The notes under the pieces are model-generated. The model saw only the letters and a list, made by a program, of their open reading frames with translations, was not told where the DNA came from and did no database searches. DNA of 64,000 nt from Bradyrhizobium sp. Ai1a-2 (lineage in GTDB: Bacteria; Pseudomonadota; Alphaproteobacteria; Rhizobiales; Xanthobacteraceae), in assembly GCF_000426245.1 (NCBI RefSeq), contig NZ_AUEZ01000008.1, positions 62,001-126,000 of the forward strand, in the 5' to 3' direction. A program made the translations under genes and the position numbers. Below are positions 1-8,561 of this stretch, piece after piece. How positions within the stretch are numbered: the first letter of the stretch is position 1; each line of letters begins with the position of its first letter.

Positions 1-2
1 CG

Positions 3-500
3 GCCGCACTTCGAGATTTGAAGGGCGAGCAAGACGCTGTGCGCGAACTGCGCGCTTCGACCGATGAATTGATCGAATGCCGCTACTTCATGCGCATTGG
101 AATGTATCTCGGGCATCTCGCGAACGTGCTCGCTCTCCGCGGGCGGATCGATGAAGCCAGCGATACGATAGCCATGGCCCTGCACTATCAGACGCAACAG
201 GAAGAACGTTGGTGTCGATCCGAACTGCAGCGGATCGAAGCCTCGATCCTGTATCTTGCCGGTCACCACAGCAGTGCGGAACGCCTGCTCCGGAGTGCGC
301 TGGAGGAGGCACGGGCCATTGGAGCTGCCTCGTTCGAGTTGCGCATCGCCAGCGACCTGGCCGCCCATTACATCAATTCCGATCGCTATGACGACGCGGA
401 GCGGCTGCTTCGGCCGGTCTACCAGAGTTTCAGCGAGGGCTTCACGACGAAAGACCTGGTCACGGCTTCACAACTTCTGCAACGCGCAAACGCTGCCTAG
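3..500 (+). CDS. C-terminal part of a TPR-type protein (5' end outside window)
   Basis: The open frame runs in from the left edge without a stop, so this is the 3' part of a larger gene; the internal TTG at 18 is probably not a start. The visible ~165 residues are helical with repeated Leu/Ala/Tyr patterns (about residues 25-55, 70-100 and 105-140) typical of TPR-like repeats. Such C-terminal helical arrays are common in long Bradyrhizobium regulators that pair a winged-helix or cyclase domain with an ATPase, but that N-terminal part is not visible. A palindromic repeat follows directly after the stop codon. Family membership is inferred and the function is unknown. Confidence 0.6.
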   Translation, partial: AALRDLKGEQDAVRELRASTDELIECRYFMRIGMYLGHLANVLALRGRIDEASDTIAMALHYQTQQEERWCRSELQRIEASILYLAGHHSSAERLLRSALEEARAIGAASFELRIASDLAAHYINSDRYDDAERLLRPVYQSFSEGFTTKDLVTASQLLQRANAA

Positions 501-574
501 AGCATGATCCGGAAAAGTGGAGACCGGTTTTCCCGCGCGACAAACGCGAAGCGTTTGCGCGGAGATCATGCTCA
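500..574. repeat. REP-like palindromic repeat, copy 1
   Basis: AGCATGATC (501-509) is mirrored by GATCATGCT (564-572), with the motif ccggaaaagtgg and an inner stem (CGCGCGACAAACGC against GCGTTTGCGCG). Related copies lie at 29806-29851, 30891-30968, 57519-57562 and, in the opposite direction, 60704-60738. This is a dispersed intergenic repeat family; it may also end transcription of the upstream gene. Confidence 0.75.
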
Positions 575-694
575 AACAAGGAGCTGGAGCGGGATGACGA
601 TTCGAAGAAAAGTCATCGCGCACTAGCGGATCATCGCGGGTCGAGCAAAGCAGGCGGATTTCATTCCCCTGCCCGCTCGACCCCCAAATCGGGC

Positions 695-1495
695 TCACGC
701 GCTTGCGAACGCGCGGTCCAACGCCTGGACCAACTTGGCTCCGACCAGGTGGTCGGACCGAGGATTCTGGCCGGTGATAAGTTCGCGATCCTCAATCACA
801 TGCGGCTCGAAGTCGATCGCCGTGATGGTCACCACACCACCCGCCGTCTGCAATGCGTCGACCACGTGAAAATACATTTCGGCATGGAGGATATTGTCCT
901 CGATCACTTTCTCCTCGCTATTGGAGAAGATCGTCATCTTATATCCGGCATACTGCCATCCCTTCGCCAGCGCCGCCGCTTTCGCCGTGTCCCCGGCGAT
1001 CAGAGCCGCGCGGAACTCGCGCGCCGCCGGCATAGCTGCTGCAAGCGCAATCGGGCCATGGCAAAGCAAGGCTGTAAGCTTGGCATGAGCGTGAAAGAAA
1101 CGCAGGATCTCGCCGACGTCAGGGTCCTGCATGAGATCGACCACCGGCGCCTGCCCGCCGGGTACGAAGACCGCGGCGTAATTTTCCAATCCGTCGTCGA
1201 TCACTGAACGCAGTGTGCGTACCTGGTTCATCGCGGGATCGCCGGCGAAGAATGCCTCCGCGCGATCAAATGCGGCCTGATCGCCGCCGAAATGCTCCGC
1301 CGCGCGCGAGGCCTCGTCGATATGCGGCTTGGAACCGTTGGGAGTTGCGAGCACGACATCATAGCCGGCCTCGATGACCGCCAGGACCGGGATGACGGTT
1401 TCGTTGAGGTACTGGCCCGTGTTTCCTGTCCCGCCGCCCCGCACTTCAATCTTGGTTGCGTTAGAACCGATCACCAGCACTTTTCCCTTGCTCAT
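695..1495 (-). CDS. DJ-1/PfpI family protein, Hsp31-like class I glutamine amidotransferase fold
   Basis: A 266-residue protein with the DJ-1/PfpI fold. Visible marks are a VPGGQAPVVDL loop and the nucleophile elbow LLCHGP, whose Cys-His pair is the catalytic centre in this superfamily. The insertion between the two halves (around LAKGWQYAGYKMTIFSNSEE) resembles Hsp31/YhbO-type members, which act as protein or nucleotide deglycases, glyoxalases or chaperones; which activity applies here cannot be told. The start at 1495 is chosen because AGGAGG lies a few bases upstream; an earlier in-frame ATG at 1519 lacks this. It is monocistronic, with a gene-poor stretch upstream. Confidence 0.85.
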   Translation of the reverse strand: MSKGKVLVIGSNATKIEVRGGGTGNTGQYLNETVIPVLAVIEAGYDVVLATPNGSKPHIDEASRAAEHFGGDQAAFDRAEAFFAGDPAMNQVRTLRSVIDDGLENYAAVFVPGGQAPVVDLMQDPDVGEILRFFHAHAKLTALLCHGPIALAAAMPAAREFRAALIAGDTAKAAALAKGWQYAGYKMTIFSNSEEKVIEDNILHAEMYFHVVDALQTAGGVVTITAIDFEPHVIEDRELITGQNPRSDHLVGAKLVQALDRAFASA

Positions 1496-2008
1496 GAAGG
1501 CCTCCTGTCTTGTCGGCATGCGTGCGCGAACACCCGCGACGGAACGTCGTGGTTGAGCGCTTAGCCGGTTTCTGATCGAGCTTGGTTTTCTTGAGATCGA
1601 CGATGAAGCCCACCGTCCCGCGTGTTCAATGAAGTTCTACCATACGTCGTGGGAAGTGGCCGGTAAAAAGATGTAAAACAACCGGCCGCTGCGCTGACAA
1701 ATCCGCTGCGCGGCAAGTTGTCCTCATGCTTGCATGAGTGAACTAGCACACACACCGGTTGCGGATCGTGTAGTAAAAATACACGCGCCGTTTTTCGGCG
1801 TACGGCATGGATAACGGTTTGATCATGCCGGTGTGCCCATCGAGGCCGATGACGCAAACACTTGCAACATAGCCATCAGGTGACACGGGAGTGAAATAGA
1901 CGGTCAAAGAAAGGACGACTGACCGTCTGTCAGATGAAAAAGTTTATTTGGCCCGACGCTCACGCATGATCGGGCCTCACCAGTTCATTTGTGCCGGGGA
2001 GTCGTTTT
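1496..2008. other. Gene-free intergenic stretch (513 bp)
   Basis: It lies between the divergently placed DJ-1/PfpI gene (leftward) and the metallopeptidase cluster (rightward), so it should hold promoters for both. No convincing coding frame was seen: a 98-codon frame on the minus strand is low-complexity, His/Arg-rich and has no ribosome binding site. The local sequence is less GC-rich in parts (for example around 1920-1950). Confidence 0.5.
1950..1976. promoter_or_regulatory. Inverted repeat upstream of the metallopeptidase cluster
   Basis: GGCCCGA (1950-1956) and TCGGGCC (1970-1976) form perfect 7-bp arms about 13 bp apart, roughly 30 bp before the first metallopeptidase gene and just after an AT-rich run (1936-1949). 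It could be an operator or part of a hairpin leader; there is no T-run that would make it a terminator. Confidence 0.35.
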
Positions 2009-3961
2009 GTGGACAGTACGACGAAGCCGACTCTGCATGATACCTTGAGGCCCAATGTGGCGTCGTCTCGCTCTGAGGGCCGCAAGGTACAGGGCGCTCT
2101 GGCTGCATCGGCCAACTACTTTGTTGTGGATCCGGTTTTTCTGGCCACTGCTTCGGTGCAGCCGTATCAACGGGCGCACCACGATCCAATCTGTCGGCCG
2201 CTTAGAATCTACACACTCGATCCAACGGCAAGTCGCCTGGATGGTGCGGTGGCGACGATAAATGTCCCATTCGAACAATTGAGCTCGGGCCCGGTGGGCA
2301 GCATCCTGGAAGTGGTCGATTGGGACCAAACGACCGGGCAGTTCAATAAGCCGGTGGATTTGGACAATCCTCGCATCCTGATGGAGAGCGGCCGAGTCCC
2401 CTCGCCGTCCGACCCCATGTTCCGGCAACAAATGGTCTACGCGGTCTGCGCATCCACCTACTATGCCTTCCGCCGGGCGCTCGGCCGCGATCCGTGCTGG
2501 GGCTTCCATGCCAAGCCTGGCCAGGCTTATCCAAAGCTCAGGATTCGACCGCAGGCGTTCTGCGACCGCAACGCCTACTACGATTCATCAGCAGGTGAGC
2601 TGAAGTTCGGATACTTCAGTGCCGATGGTGACGTCCAGGGGCGAAACCGCCCCCACGGCCGGGTCTTCACCAGCCTTTCACACGACATCATCGTGCACGA
2701 AATGACGCACGCGCTGTTGGATGGCCTCCGGACGCGCTTTCGGCTGCCGACCCACCCGGATGTCCCGGCCTTCCACGAGGGATTTGCCGACCTTGTGGCA
2801 ATCCTCACGCACTTCTCCCATTCGGATGTCGTTCGTGCCGCGATCGAGCGGTCGGGCGCCAAGCTTGAGACCGATGCGCTGCTCCTGTCACTCGCTTCTC
2901 AATTTGGACACACCACGGGTTCCGACGGACCGTTACGATCGGCGATCACTCTCGCCGGTCCCGGGCAGCACGAGGAAGGCAGCATCGAACTGTACGAAAC
3001 GGCCGGAGACGAGCCGCACAAGCGCGGTTCGCTTCTGGTCACCGCGATGTTCGAAGCATTCGCAACGGTACTGCGGCGGAAGACGAAACGGTACCTTCGC
3101 CTGGCGCGTCTGGCTCCCGGCGAAGCTCCCGGTCCGGAGCTCACCCAGATCCTCGCGGATCAGGCGAGCACATTGGCATCGCAGTTTCTTTCAATTTGCA
3201 TACGCGCCATCGACTACTGCCCGCCGTTCGACCTGCGTCTTGGCGAATATCTGCGAGCCGTGATCACTGCGGATTTCGATCTCGTTCAAGACGATCCCTT
3301 CGGCTATCGCGAGGCCATCATCGATGCGTTCGCGCGCCGCCACATCTATGCCGATGACGTGCCGGACCTCGCGGAGGATTCTCTGCTGTGGCGACCGCCG
3401 GACAAAAAGATGGAGCCGATCGAAGCCCTGCACTTCAGGGAGATGCAGTTCGCCGGCGATCCGGGACGAGCAGCCGATGAGACCGAGCTGCGACGCCAGG
3501 CCGAGGCGCTTGGAGCCTATGTCATGCGGCCGGAATACACGCATGCGTTCGGCTGTGCCTTGCCGGGCGACATCCAGTTGAATGGCGATCACGTCGATCC
3601 GGCCGTTGTTGGCTCTGTTCGATCCCTTCGACGTATCGGCCCCGACGGGCAGATCACCTTCGATACAGTCGCCGAGATCACGCAGCGGCGCTGGTGCAAG
3701 CAGAGCTCTAAAGGAATAAGTGAAGTTTTCGGCGGCTCTACCGTCATCCTGGGCCCGGATGGGCAGGTTCGCTACGTGATCCGCAAAAGCGTTACGGATC
3801 GACGCCGAATACAGGCACAAGCAGACTATCTTGACAGCAAAGGCGGCTCGAAGGGGTGGACGAAACGCGGAATGCGCCGTCACCTGCCACGATCGAGCAA
3901 GTGCCATCTCTTCCAGCAGAACGTCGACGACACCAGCAAGCAGCAACGAGGAGGAGGATAA
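2009..3961 (+). CDS. HEMTH zinc metallopeptidase, gluzincin-like, uncharacterised
   Basis: About 650 residues. A zinc site is visible as HEMTH (H230, E231, H234) followed 23 residues later by HEGFADL, where Glu257 is placed like the third zinc ligand of thermolysin-type gluzincins (compare NEAFSD in M4). Extra Trp/Tyr-rich sequence precedes the site, and a C-terminal domain of unknown fold follows (about 400-650). There is no signal peptide or membrane helix, so it is either cytoplasmic or exported by another route. I prefer the GTG at 2009 because GGGGAG lies 7 bp upstream; a GTG at 1991 has no such site. The next gene, another metallopeptidase, begins 2 bp after the stop with its ribosome binding site inside this gene's end, so the two are co-translated. 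Confidence 0.75.
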   Translation: MDSTTKPTLHDTLRPNVASSRSEGRKVQGALAASANYFVVDPVFLATASVQPYQRAHHDPICRPLRIYTLDPTASRLDGAVATINVPFEQLSSGPVGSILEVVDWDQTTGQFNKPVDLDNPRILMESGRVPSPSDPMFRQQMVYAVCASTYYAFRRALGRDPCWGFHAKPGQAYPKLRIRPQAFCDRNAYYDSSAGELKFGYFSADGDVQGRNRPHGRVFTSLSHDIIVHEMTHALLDGLRTRFRLPTHPDVPAFHEGFADLVAILTHFSHSDVVRAAIERSGAKLETDALLLSLASQFGHTTGSDGPLRSAITLAGPGQHEEGSIELYETAGDEPHKRGSLLVTAMFEAFATVLRRKTKRYLRLARLAPGEAPGPELTQILADQASTLASQFLSICIRAIDYCPPFDLRLGEYLRAVITADFDLVQDDPFGYREAIIDAFARRHIYADDVPDLAEDSLLWRPPDKKMEPIEALHFREMQFAGDPGRAADETELRRQAEALGAYVMRPEYTHAFGCALPGDIQLNGDHVDPAVVGSVRSLRRIGPDGQITFDTVAEITQRRWCKQSSKGISEVFGGSTVILGPDGQVRYVIRKSVTDRRRIQAQADYLDSKGGSKGWTKRGMRRHLPRSSKCHLFQQNVDDTSKQQRGGG

Positions 3962-3962
3962 T

Positions 3963-4976
3963 ATGTGCGACAGCGACCAGAAACTCCGCCAGGCCTTGAC
4001 GAAGATCGCGGAGGTGGCTCGGGCGGCCGTGGATGGCGGTCCGTATACGGACGAAGACGATAGCAAACCGCATGGCGAGACGACGCGAGGTTCGCATACC
4101 CACGCCCACGCGGGTGGGAAAAACGCGCACTGTTCGATCAAGCAACTGCCCGATCGTCTGGTCGAGAAGGCCGCAAGAACCGCACGATCAATCAATCCCG
4201 TGAACGGAGTTGGCTTCGGCCCGATCAGCGCTGTGGCGCGCGGTCTGGTGCTCGATCCGGCAGCGATTTCAGTTCTGGTCAGCAAGTATTGGGGCCCGCA
4301 GCAGCGGCAACTCACGGTCAGCTTCCTGGATGGCGGACCAAGTGATCTGCGCCGCCGGATCATTCAGCATATGAATGCCTGGAACCAAACCGCCGGCATC
4401 TCGTTCGTGGAGACCCGCGGCGTCGGGAAGGTGCGCATCTCGCGGAATCAGGCTGGATATTGGTCCTATCTCGGCACCGACATCCTGCATATCCCCAATA
4501 ATCGGCCGACGCTGAACCTTCAGGGTTTCACGATGAACACGAGCGAAAGCGAATTCCATCGTGTGGTTCGTCATGAGGCCGGCCATACGCTCGGCTTCCC
4601 GCATGAGCACATGCGCGAGGAGCTGGTTGCCCGCATAGACCCGGAGAAGGCATACGATTTCTTCCTGCGCACACAGGGTTGGTCTCGCCAGATGGTGGAC
4701 CAGCAGGTGCTGACACCGCTCAGCCAGGATTCGATCATGGGCACCCCGTCGGACGAGGACTCGATCATGTGCTACCAGCTTCCGGGATCGATTACGAAAT
4801 CCGGCGAGCCGATCCGGGGAGGCATAGACATCAACGCCACGGACTACGCGTTCGCCGGGCGGATCTACCCGAAGGTGTCGGCAGAGCGGGCCCCCTCGAT
4901 CCAGGTTGAGATGGGCACCGCCGACGAATGGTCGCCGTCGGAAGACGTGGAAGTGGACGAGGAACCGGTGCAGTAA
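3963..4976 (+). CDS. Astacin-like metzincin metallopeptidase
   Basis: 337 residues. The metzincin zinc motif HEAGHTLGFPHEH (H204, E205, H208, G211, H214) is followed by a Met-turn SIMCYQLP (M269), the hallmark pair of astacins (M12A) and related families; the Glu after the third His is the astacin-type form. The N-terminal ~80 residues are polar and His-rich (SHTHAHAGG) and could be a pro-region; no classical signal peptide is seen. The C-terminal tail is acidic. The start at 3963 sits just after a strong GAGGAGGAG, which overlaps the 3' end of the upstream peptidase gene. Fold and catalytic type are secure; substrate and location are unknown. Confidence 0.85.
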   Translation: MCDSDQKLRQALTKIAEVARAAVDGGPYTDEDDSKPHGETTRGSHTHAHAGGKNAHCSIKQLPDRLVEKAARTARSINPVNGVGFGPISAVARGLVLDPAAISVLVSKYWGPQQRQLTVSFLDGGPSDLRRRIIQHMNAWNQTAGISFVETRGVGKVRISRNQAGYWSYLGTDILHIPNNRPTLNLQGFTMNTSESEFHRVVRHEAGHTLGFPHEHMREELVARIDPEKAYDFFLRTQGWSRQMVDQQVLTPLSQDSIMGTPSDEDSIMCYQLPGSITKSGEPIRGGIDINATDYAFAGRIYPKVSAERAPSIQVEMGTADEWSPSEDVEVDEEPVQ

Positions 4977-4980
4977 CGCT

Positions 4981-5292
4981 TTGGCGCACCTTGTCGAGAT
5001 CCAGGCATGCCAGGACCTTCCACCCGTGCTGCACGTGCGGGTGGGAGACATGCTGATGTTCGGGGCAACCGGCGGGCGCGTTCTGGAAGGCGGGACGACC
5101 GTCGAACTCATGGGGGTCTTCTCGCCCGGCGTGGTCTCGGATGACGGCCGTGTGCTGAGTCCGGCCGGACCGCCGACCAGCGCGTTGTTTCGCGCGCTCC
5201 AATCCGGGCAGGCCCGCATCGAGCTGATCAGAGGGGATCCATGGCAGGGCACGCCAGAAAGGCGCGAGATCGCGATTATCGTCACCGCCTGA
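4981..5292 (+). CDS. Small hypothetical protein of the metallopeptidase cluster
   Basis: About 103 residues with a TTG start 4 bp after the astacin-like gene, in an arrangement that suggests translational coupling. The sequence alternates hydrophobic and polar residues (VLHVRVGDMLMFGATGGRVLEGGTTVELMGVF, REIAIIVTA), which suggests an all-beta domain. No signal peptide or known motif was recognised. As the third member of a tight cluster with two metallopeptidases, it could be an inhibitor, chaperone or substrate; this is inference from position only. The frame stays open upstream inside the previous gene, so the start is uncertain. Confidence 0.5.
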   Translation: MAHLVEIQACQDLPPVLHVRVGDMLMFGATGGRVLEGGTTVELMGVFSPGVVSDDGRVLSPAGPPTSALFRALQSGQARIELIRGDPWQGTPERREIAIIVTA

Positions 5293-5341
5293 GGATCAGC
5301 TACCGGGCGGAGCGCTGTCTAAACCCTACCGGCCCCTCGCA

Positions 5342-6853
5342 TCACAGCGACGCAGTGCTGCAACTTGGCTCCGCCGGCAGCTCCTCGGCATTCGGGTCGC
5401 CTGGAGCTGTCGCCCAGGCCAGCTCGACGAGTGTCACGATCCTTCGACCTGCACCGTCAAGCTGGCAGACGATGAGGCCCTGATCCTCGATATATGTCAG
5501 CAGACGCTGGGCGCGGCGCAACGAGTGTGAGCCATAGGCGCGCGCAATCGCTGCATCGCTGGGGCACGGCCAGCCCTCCTTCGCCGCGCGGGCGATCATC
5601 ATGAAGACGCCCTGCATGTCCTCCGGCAAAATGGAGGCGCGGAGCGAGACATCCTGCCACGCATCATCCTCTACCAGATCGGAGCCGAGTCCGGCACGGG
5701 CGCGCGTCAGCATGCGGCGGAAGTCATTCAGGTCCGGCACCGCCGAACCGAGGCCTTCGATCCGGCAGCGGACCACGAACTCCTGATAGAGAACGCCGAT
5801 GGCGCGGAACCCCGCATCGGGTTCGGCCAGGACCGCACTGAGGATACGATCCACCTGCTCGCGCCGCTCGGCCAATTCCTCATCGCTGATTGGCAGCTCG
5901 ATCGCCTCGGGACGGATATCTGGCGCCGCGGATTTCGCCGCCCGGAGTTGCTCGAGAAGATCCGGCGCCGGCCGGCGCTGCGGCCGGCCAGCCTCGGGCG
6001 GCGGCGCTGCCAGGATCACGGCGCGCGCGTCTTCCAGCGTCGCTTCCGGCAGCGGCAGCAGGCGCGGCGTTGCATTACGCGCGTGGGTATCTGTTGGACC
6101 AATGCGCAGCCCCAGGGGACGGCGGGACAGCGCCGGACCCAGCGCCATGAATTGTCCGCGCTCCAGGTCCCGGAAGGCCTCCGCCTGCCGCCGCTCCATG
6201 CCGAGAAGATCGGCGGCGCGCGCCATGTCGATGTCAAGGAAAGTTCGACCCATGAGGAAATTGGACGCCTCGGCCGCGACGTTCTTGGCGAGCTTTGCTA
6301 GCCGCTGGGTTGCGATGATCCCGGCAAGCCCACGCTTGCGGCCGCGGCACATCAGGTTCGTCATGGCGCCGAGCGAGAGCTTACGCGCCTCGTCCGAAAC
6401 CTCCCCGGCGATCGCCGGCGCGAACAGTTGAGCCTCGTCCACCACCACAAGCATCGGGTACCAGTGGTCGCGCTCGACGTCGAAGAGTCCACCGAGGAAG
6501 GCGGCGGCGCGGCGCATCTGGTTCTCTGCGTCCAGCCCCTCGAGATTGAGCACGGTGGAGACGCGATGAATGCGCGCCCGCTCGCCGGCAACCTGCAGGC
6601 CTCGCTCGGTATGGTCCTCGGCGTCGATCACGAGGTGACCGAAACGATCGGCCAGCGTCACGAAGTCGCCTTCGGGATCGATGATGGCCTGTTGCACCCA
6701 GGCGGCACTCTGTTCAAGCAGCCGGCGCAGCAGATGGGATTTTCCGGAGCCCGAATTGCCCTGAACCAGGAGGCGGGTCGCCAGCAATTCCTCGAGGTCC
6801 AGAACAGCCGGGGCGCCGGCCGTCGTGTGCCCCATCTCGATCGCAACGGTCAT
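5342..6853 (-). CDS. HerA/FtsK-type ATPase (DUF87-like), orphan
   Basis: About 503 residues. N-terminal P-loop ATPase: Walker A GNSGSGKS (about residues 32-39), Walker B MLVVVDEAQLF (about 136-146) and a MCRGRKRG...TQR segment as in HerA/VirB4-like DNA-pumping ATPases. The C-terminal part (about 370-490) looks like a winged-helix region (SDAAIARAYGSHSLRRAQRLLTYIEDQGLI). HerA proteins usually work with the nuclease NurA, or in anti-phage systems with a nuclease, SIR2 or DUF4297 partner; no such partner is adjacent here. The gene converges with the metallopeptidase cluster, with about 50 bp between ends. Start: ATG at 6853; a TTG at 6865 lies closer to AAGGAGAG, so either is possible. Confidence 0.8.
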   Translation of the reverse strand: MTVAIEMGHTTAGAPAVLDLEELLATRLLVQGNSGSGKSHLLRRLLEQSAAWVQQAIIDPEGDFVTLADRFGHLVIDAEDHTERGLQVAGERARIHRVSTVLNLEGLDAENQMRRAAAFLGGLFDVERDHWYPMLVVVDEAQLFAPAIAGEVSDEARKLSLGAMTNLMCRGRKRGLAGIIATQRLAKLAKNVAAEASNFLMGRTFLDIDMARAADLLGMERRQAEAFRDLERGQFMALGPALSRRPLGLRIGPTDTHARNATPRLLPLPEATLEDARAVILAAPPPEAGRPQRRPAPDLLEQLRAAKSAAPDIRPEAIELPISDEELAERREQVDRILSAVLAEPDAGFRAIGVLYQEFVVRCRIEGLGSAVPDLNDFRRMLTRARAGLGSDLVEDDAWQDVSLRASILPEDMQGVFMMIARAAKEGWPCPSDAAIARAYGSHSLRRAQRLLTYIEDQGLIVCQLDGAGRRIVTLVELAWATAPGDPNAEELPAEPSCSTASL

Positions 6854-6979
6854 GTCCCGACTCAAACTCTCCTTGCGGAGAGGGGCTTATCAACCTGATC
6901 ACAGCCCGTCGAGCGCCCCACGGCCAATCAGCCAGTGTTCCACACAGCGTCCACCGCTCAGCCCGAATCGCGTTCCTGC

Positions 6980-7945
6980 TTAATGCCCCTTGAGGTCGAA
7001 GCGCTTCAGTTTTCGGTGCAGGGTGGCGCGGCTGACGCCGAGCGCCTTCGCCGCGGCCGAGACATTGCCCTGCGCACGGGCCAGCGCCCGCTGCAGCGCC
7101 GCGCGCTGCGCGTCGCCGAGGTGCTCGCAGCGCCCTTCCCGGCCCTCCAGCAAGTCGGCGGCCGGAAGCGGCCGGAGCACGCGGTCGGGCGGGATACCCA
7201 AGGCCAGCCGCGCTGATCGCGTCGCGCCGATCACGAGATCGTCGCTGTCGATCGCCAACAAGCCGCCGCCATGAGCCTCGGTCGGCGGTGTCAGCACGAT
7301 CCGAGCATTCGCAAAGGCGCTGCGGAACAGCTCGGCCTCGATCCGCCGCGCCGCCTCACCGGCGGCGAGCGCAATCAGGCTGGCGAACGCATCGGTGCGG
7401 TCGGCGCGGCACGAGGAGACATCGAGTACGCCGACAAGCCTTGCGTGCTCGTCGTAGATCGGGGCAGCGGTGCAGCTCAGCAGCGTGTTGCGGGTGAAGA
7501 AATGCTGTTCGCGGTCAATGGTCAGGACGCGCTGCTCGACCAGGCAGGTGCCGATGCCATTGGTACCCTCATGCTCTTCGTCCCAGAGCGCACCGGTCCA
7601 CAAGCCCCAGTCCTCGAAGGTGGAATCATCAGCTGCGTGGCCTCGCCGCTCCAGCGGGATACCGTCGTGGTTGGCGAGCAGCACGCAGCAGCCGGCAGCG
7701 CCCACCGCCTGGTACAGCCGGTCCATACTGGCTTGCGCCGCGCGCAACAGCGGCGCGACGTGCTCCCGCGCCTGTTGGAACTCGGCCCCGGTCAGCCGTT
7801 GCGGCGGCCGCGTTCCGGCGGGATCAAGCTGATGCAATCGGGAAGAGCGTCGCCATGACGCCACAAGCGCTGATCTCGCGGCCTGGCCGGATTCGATCGC
7901 GGCCTCGACGCGGGCCGCGTGATGAGCGAGCTTAAGCTCCTTCAT
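6980..7945 (-). CDS. GAF-domain transcriptional regulator with Fis-type HTH, AcoR-like but lacking AAA+
   Basis: 321 residues. The N-terminal helical segment with SWRRSSRLHQLDP and the GAF domain (about 60-200, with EGTNGIGTCLVEQR) match the sensor half of AcoR-type sigma-54 activators. The C-terminal ~45 residues form a Fis-type helix-turn-helix (ALARAQGNVSAAAKALGVSRATLHRKLKRFDL). The central AAA+ domain with its GAFTGA motif, needed to activate sigma-54 polymerase, is absent, so this is a shortened form that probably acts as a repressor or as a sigma-70 regulator. Its target is unknown; a TTGA-N6-TCAA site lies just upstream. Confidence 0.85.
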   Translation of the reverse strand: MKELKLAHHAARVEAAIESGQAARSALVASWRRSSRLHQLDPAGTRPPQRLTGAEFQQAREHVAPLLRAAQASMDRLYQAVGAAGCCVLLANHDGIPLERRGHAADDSTFEDWGLWTGALWDEEHEGTNGIGTCLVEQRVLTIDREQHFFTRNTLLSCTAAPIYDEHARLVGVLDVSSCRADRTDAFASLIALAAGEAARRIEAELFRSAFANARIVLTPPTEAHGGGLLAIDSDDLVIGATRSARLALGIPPDRVLRPLPAADLLEGREGRCEHLGDAQRAALQRALARAQGNVSAAAKALGVSRATLHRKLKRFDLKGH

Positions 7946-8001
7946 CCCGCTGATACTCCCTCCCTTAACCCAATAAATAGGGCATGCGGACCATGGCTTC
8001 C

Positions 8002-8015
8002 TTGACCTTCGTCAA
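8002..8015. promoter_or_regulatory. FNR/FixK-type box upstream of the GAF-Fis regulator
   Basis: TTGACCTTCGTCAA matches the TTGA-N6-TCAA pattern bound by FNR/FixK/CRP-superfamily regulators. It is 57 bp upstream of the start codon of the leftward GAF-Fis gene and may couple that gene to oxygen status. A single 14-bp match can occur by chance. Confidence 0.4.
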
Positions 8016-8144
8016 AGTCAGTCACGGTAGGAGCTGGACCGCCATCGCGGGGCTCGCCGGCGTTTGATGCGTTCTTTTTTTGGCCCAATAGGGCTACGGC
8101 GCTCGAAACGCTTCTACCCTACGGCAATTGGGACGGCTCGACAA

Positions 8145-8462
8145 TTAATTCGATTTGCTGACCCGGACCAGGTCGCGCGGGTTGGCATAGTCGAGCTGGA
8201 AGCGGGCGCGCTCGTCCAGCATGTCGGGGTCGAGGCTCTCGGAGCGGAGCAACGAAACGCGCTTCTCGCCTTCGACGCGTTCCTTCTTCAGCCGCTGCAA
8301 TTCGGAGGTCAGCGCGATGATCTCCTGGTCGAGCTCCTGTCGCGCGTTCAGGCCGTATTTGCCGGTATAGGCGTTGACGCCGAAATAGCCGATCATCAGG
8401 GCCGCCATCGTATAGAGGGCGAGCCCGGTCAGGATCGATTTGAGGCGCGTGCGGGAGACCAT
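8145..8462 (-). CDS. FtsB/DivIC-type septum formation initiator family protein
   Basis: 105 residues: a short N-terminal cytoplasmic tail, one membrane helix (about 10-32), then a coiled coil rich in Leu/Glu/Arg (about 38-75, LDQEIIALTSELQRLKKERVEGEKRVSLLR). It ends in a conserved DPDMLDERARFQLDYANPRDLV segment. This is the layout of FtsB-like divisome proteins, which bridge FtsQ and FtsL at the septum. In related genomes such a gene lies near eno and pyruvate dehydrogenase genes, and eno is nearby here as well. The start codon is clear from the membrane topology. Confidence 0.85.
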   Translation of the reverse strand: MVSRTRLKSILTGLALYTMAALMIGYFGVNAYTGKYGLNARQELDQEIIALTSELQRLKKERVEGEKRVSLLRSESLDPDMLDERARFQLDYANPRDLVRVSKSN

Positions 8463-8527
8463 ATCGCCAGCTTGGGACGCCGCGGTTAATGGACCCCTAA
8501 AGCCTTTGTTTTCGCACCTATTCTTTT

Positions 8528-8556
8528 CGCAAAACTGGCGACCACTTTTGCGGAAT
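8528..8556. repeat. Degenerate REP-like palindrome
   Basis: The stretch cgcaaaactggcgaccacttttgcgga resembles the inner part of the ccggaaaagtgg...ccggttttccg repeats, read on the other strand and without the outer GATCATGC arms. It lies between two leftward genes. Confidence 0.4.
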
Positions 8557-8561
8557 AGGCG

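Noticed and set aside
1561..1857. 98-codon frame on the minus strand upstream of the DJ-1/PfpI gene
   Set aside because: No ribosome binding site, His/Arg-rich composition, no recognisable motif; it lies in a promoter-like stretch.
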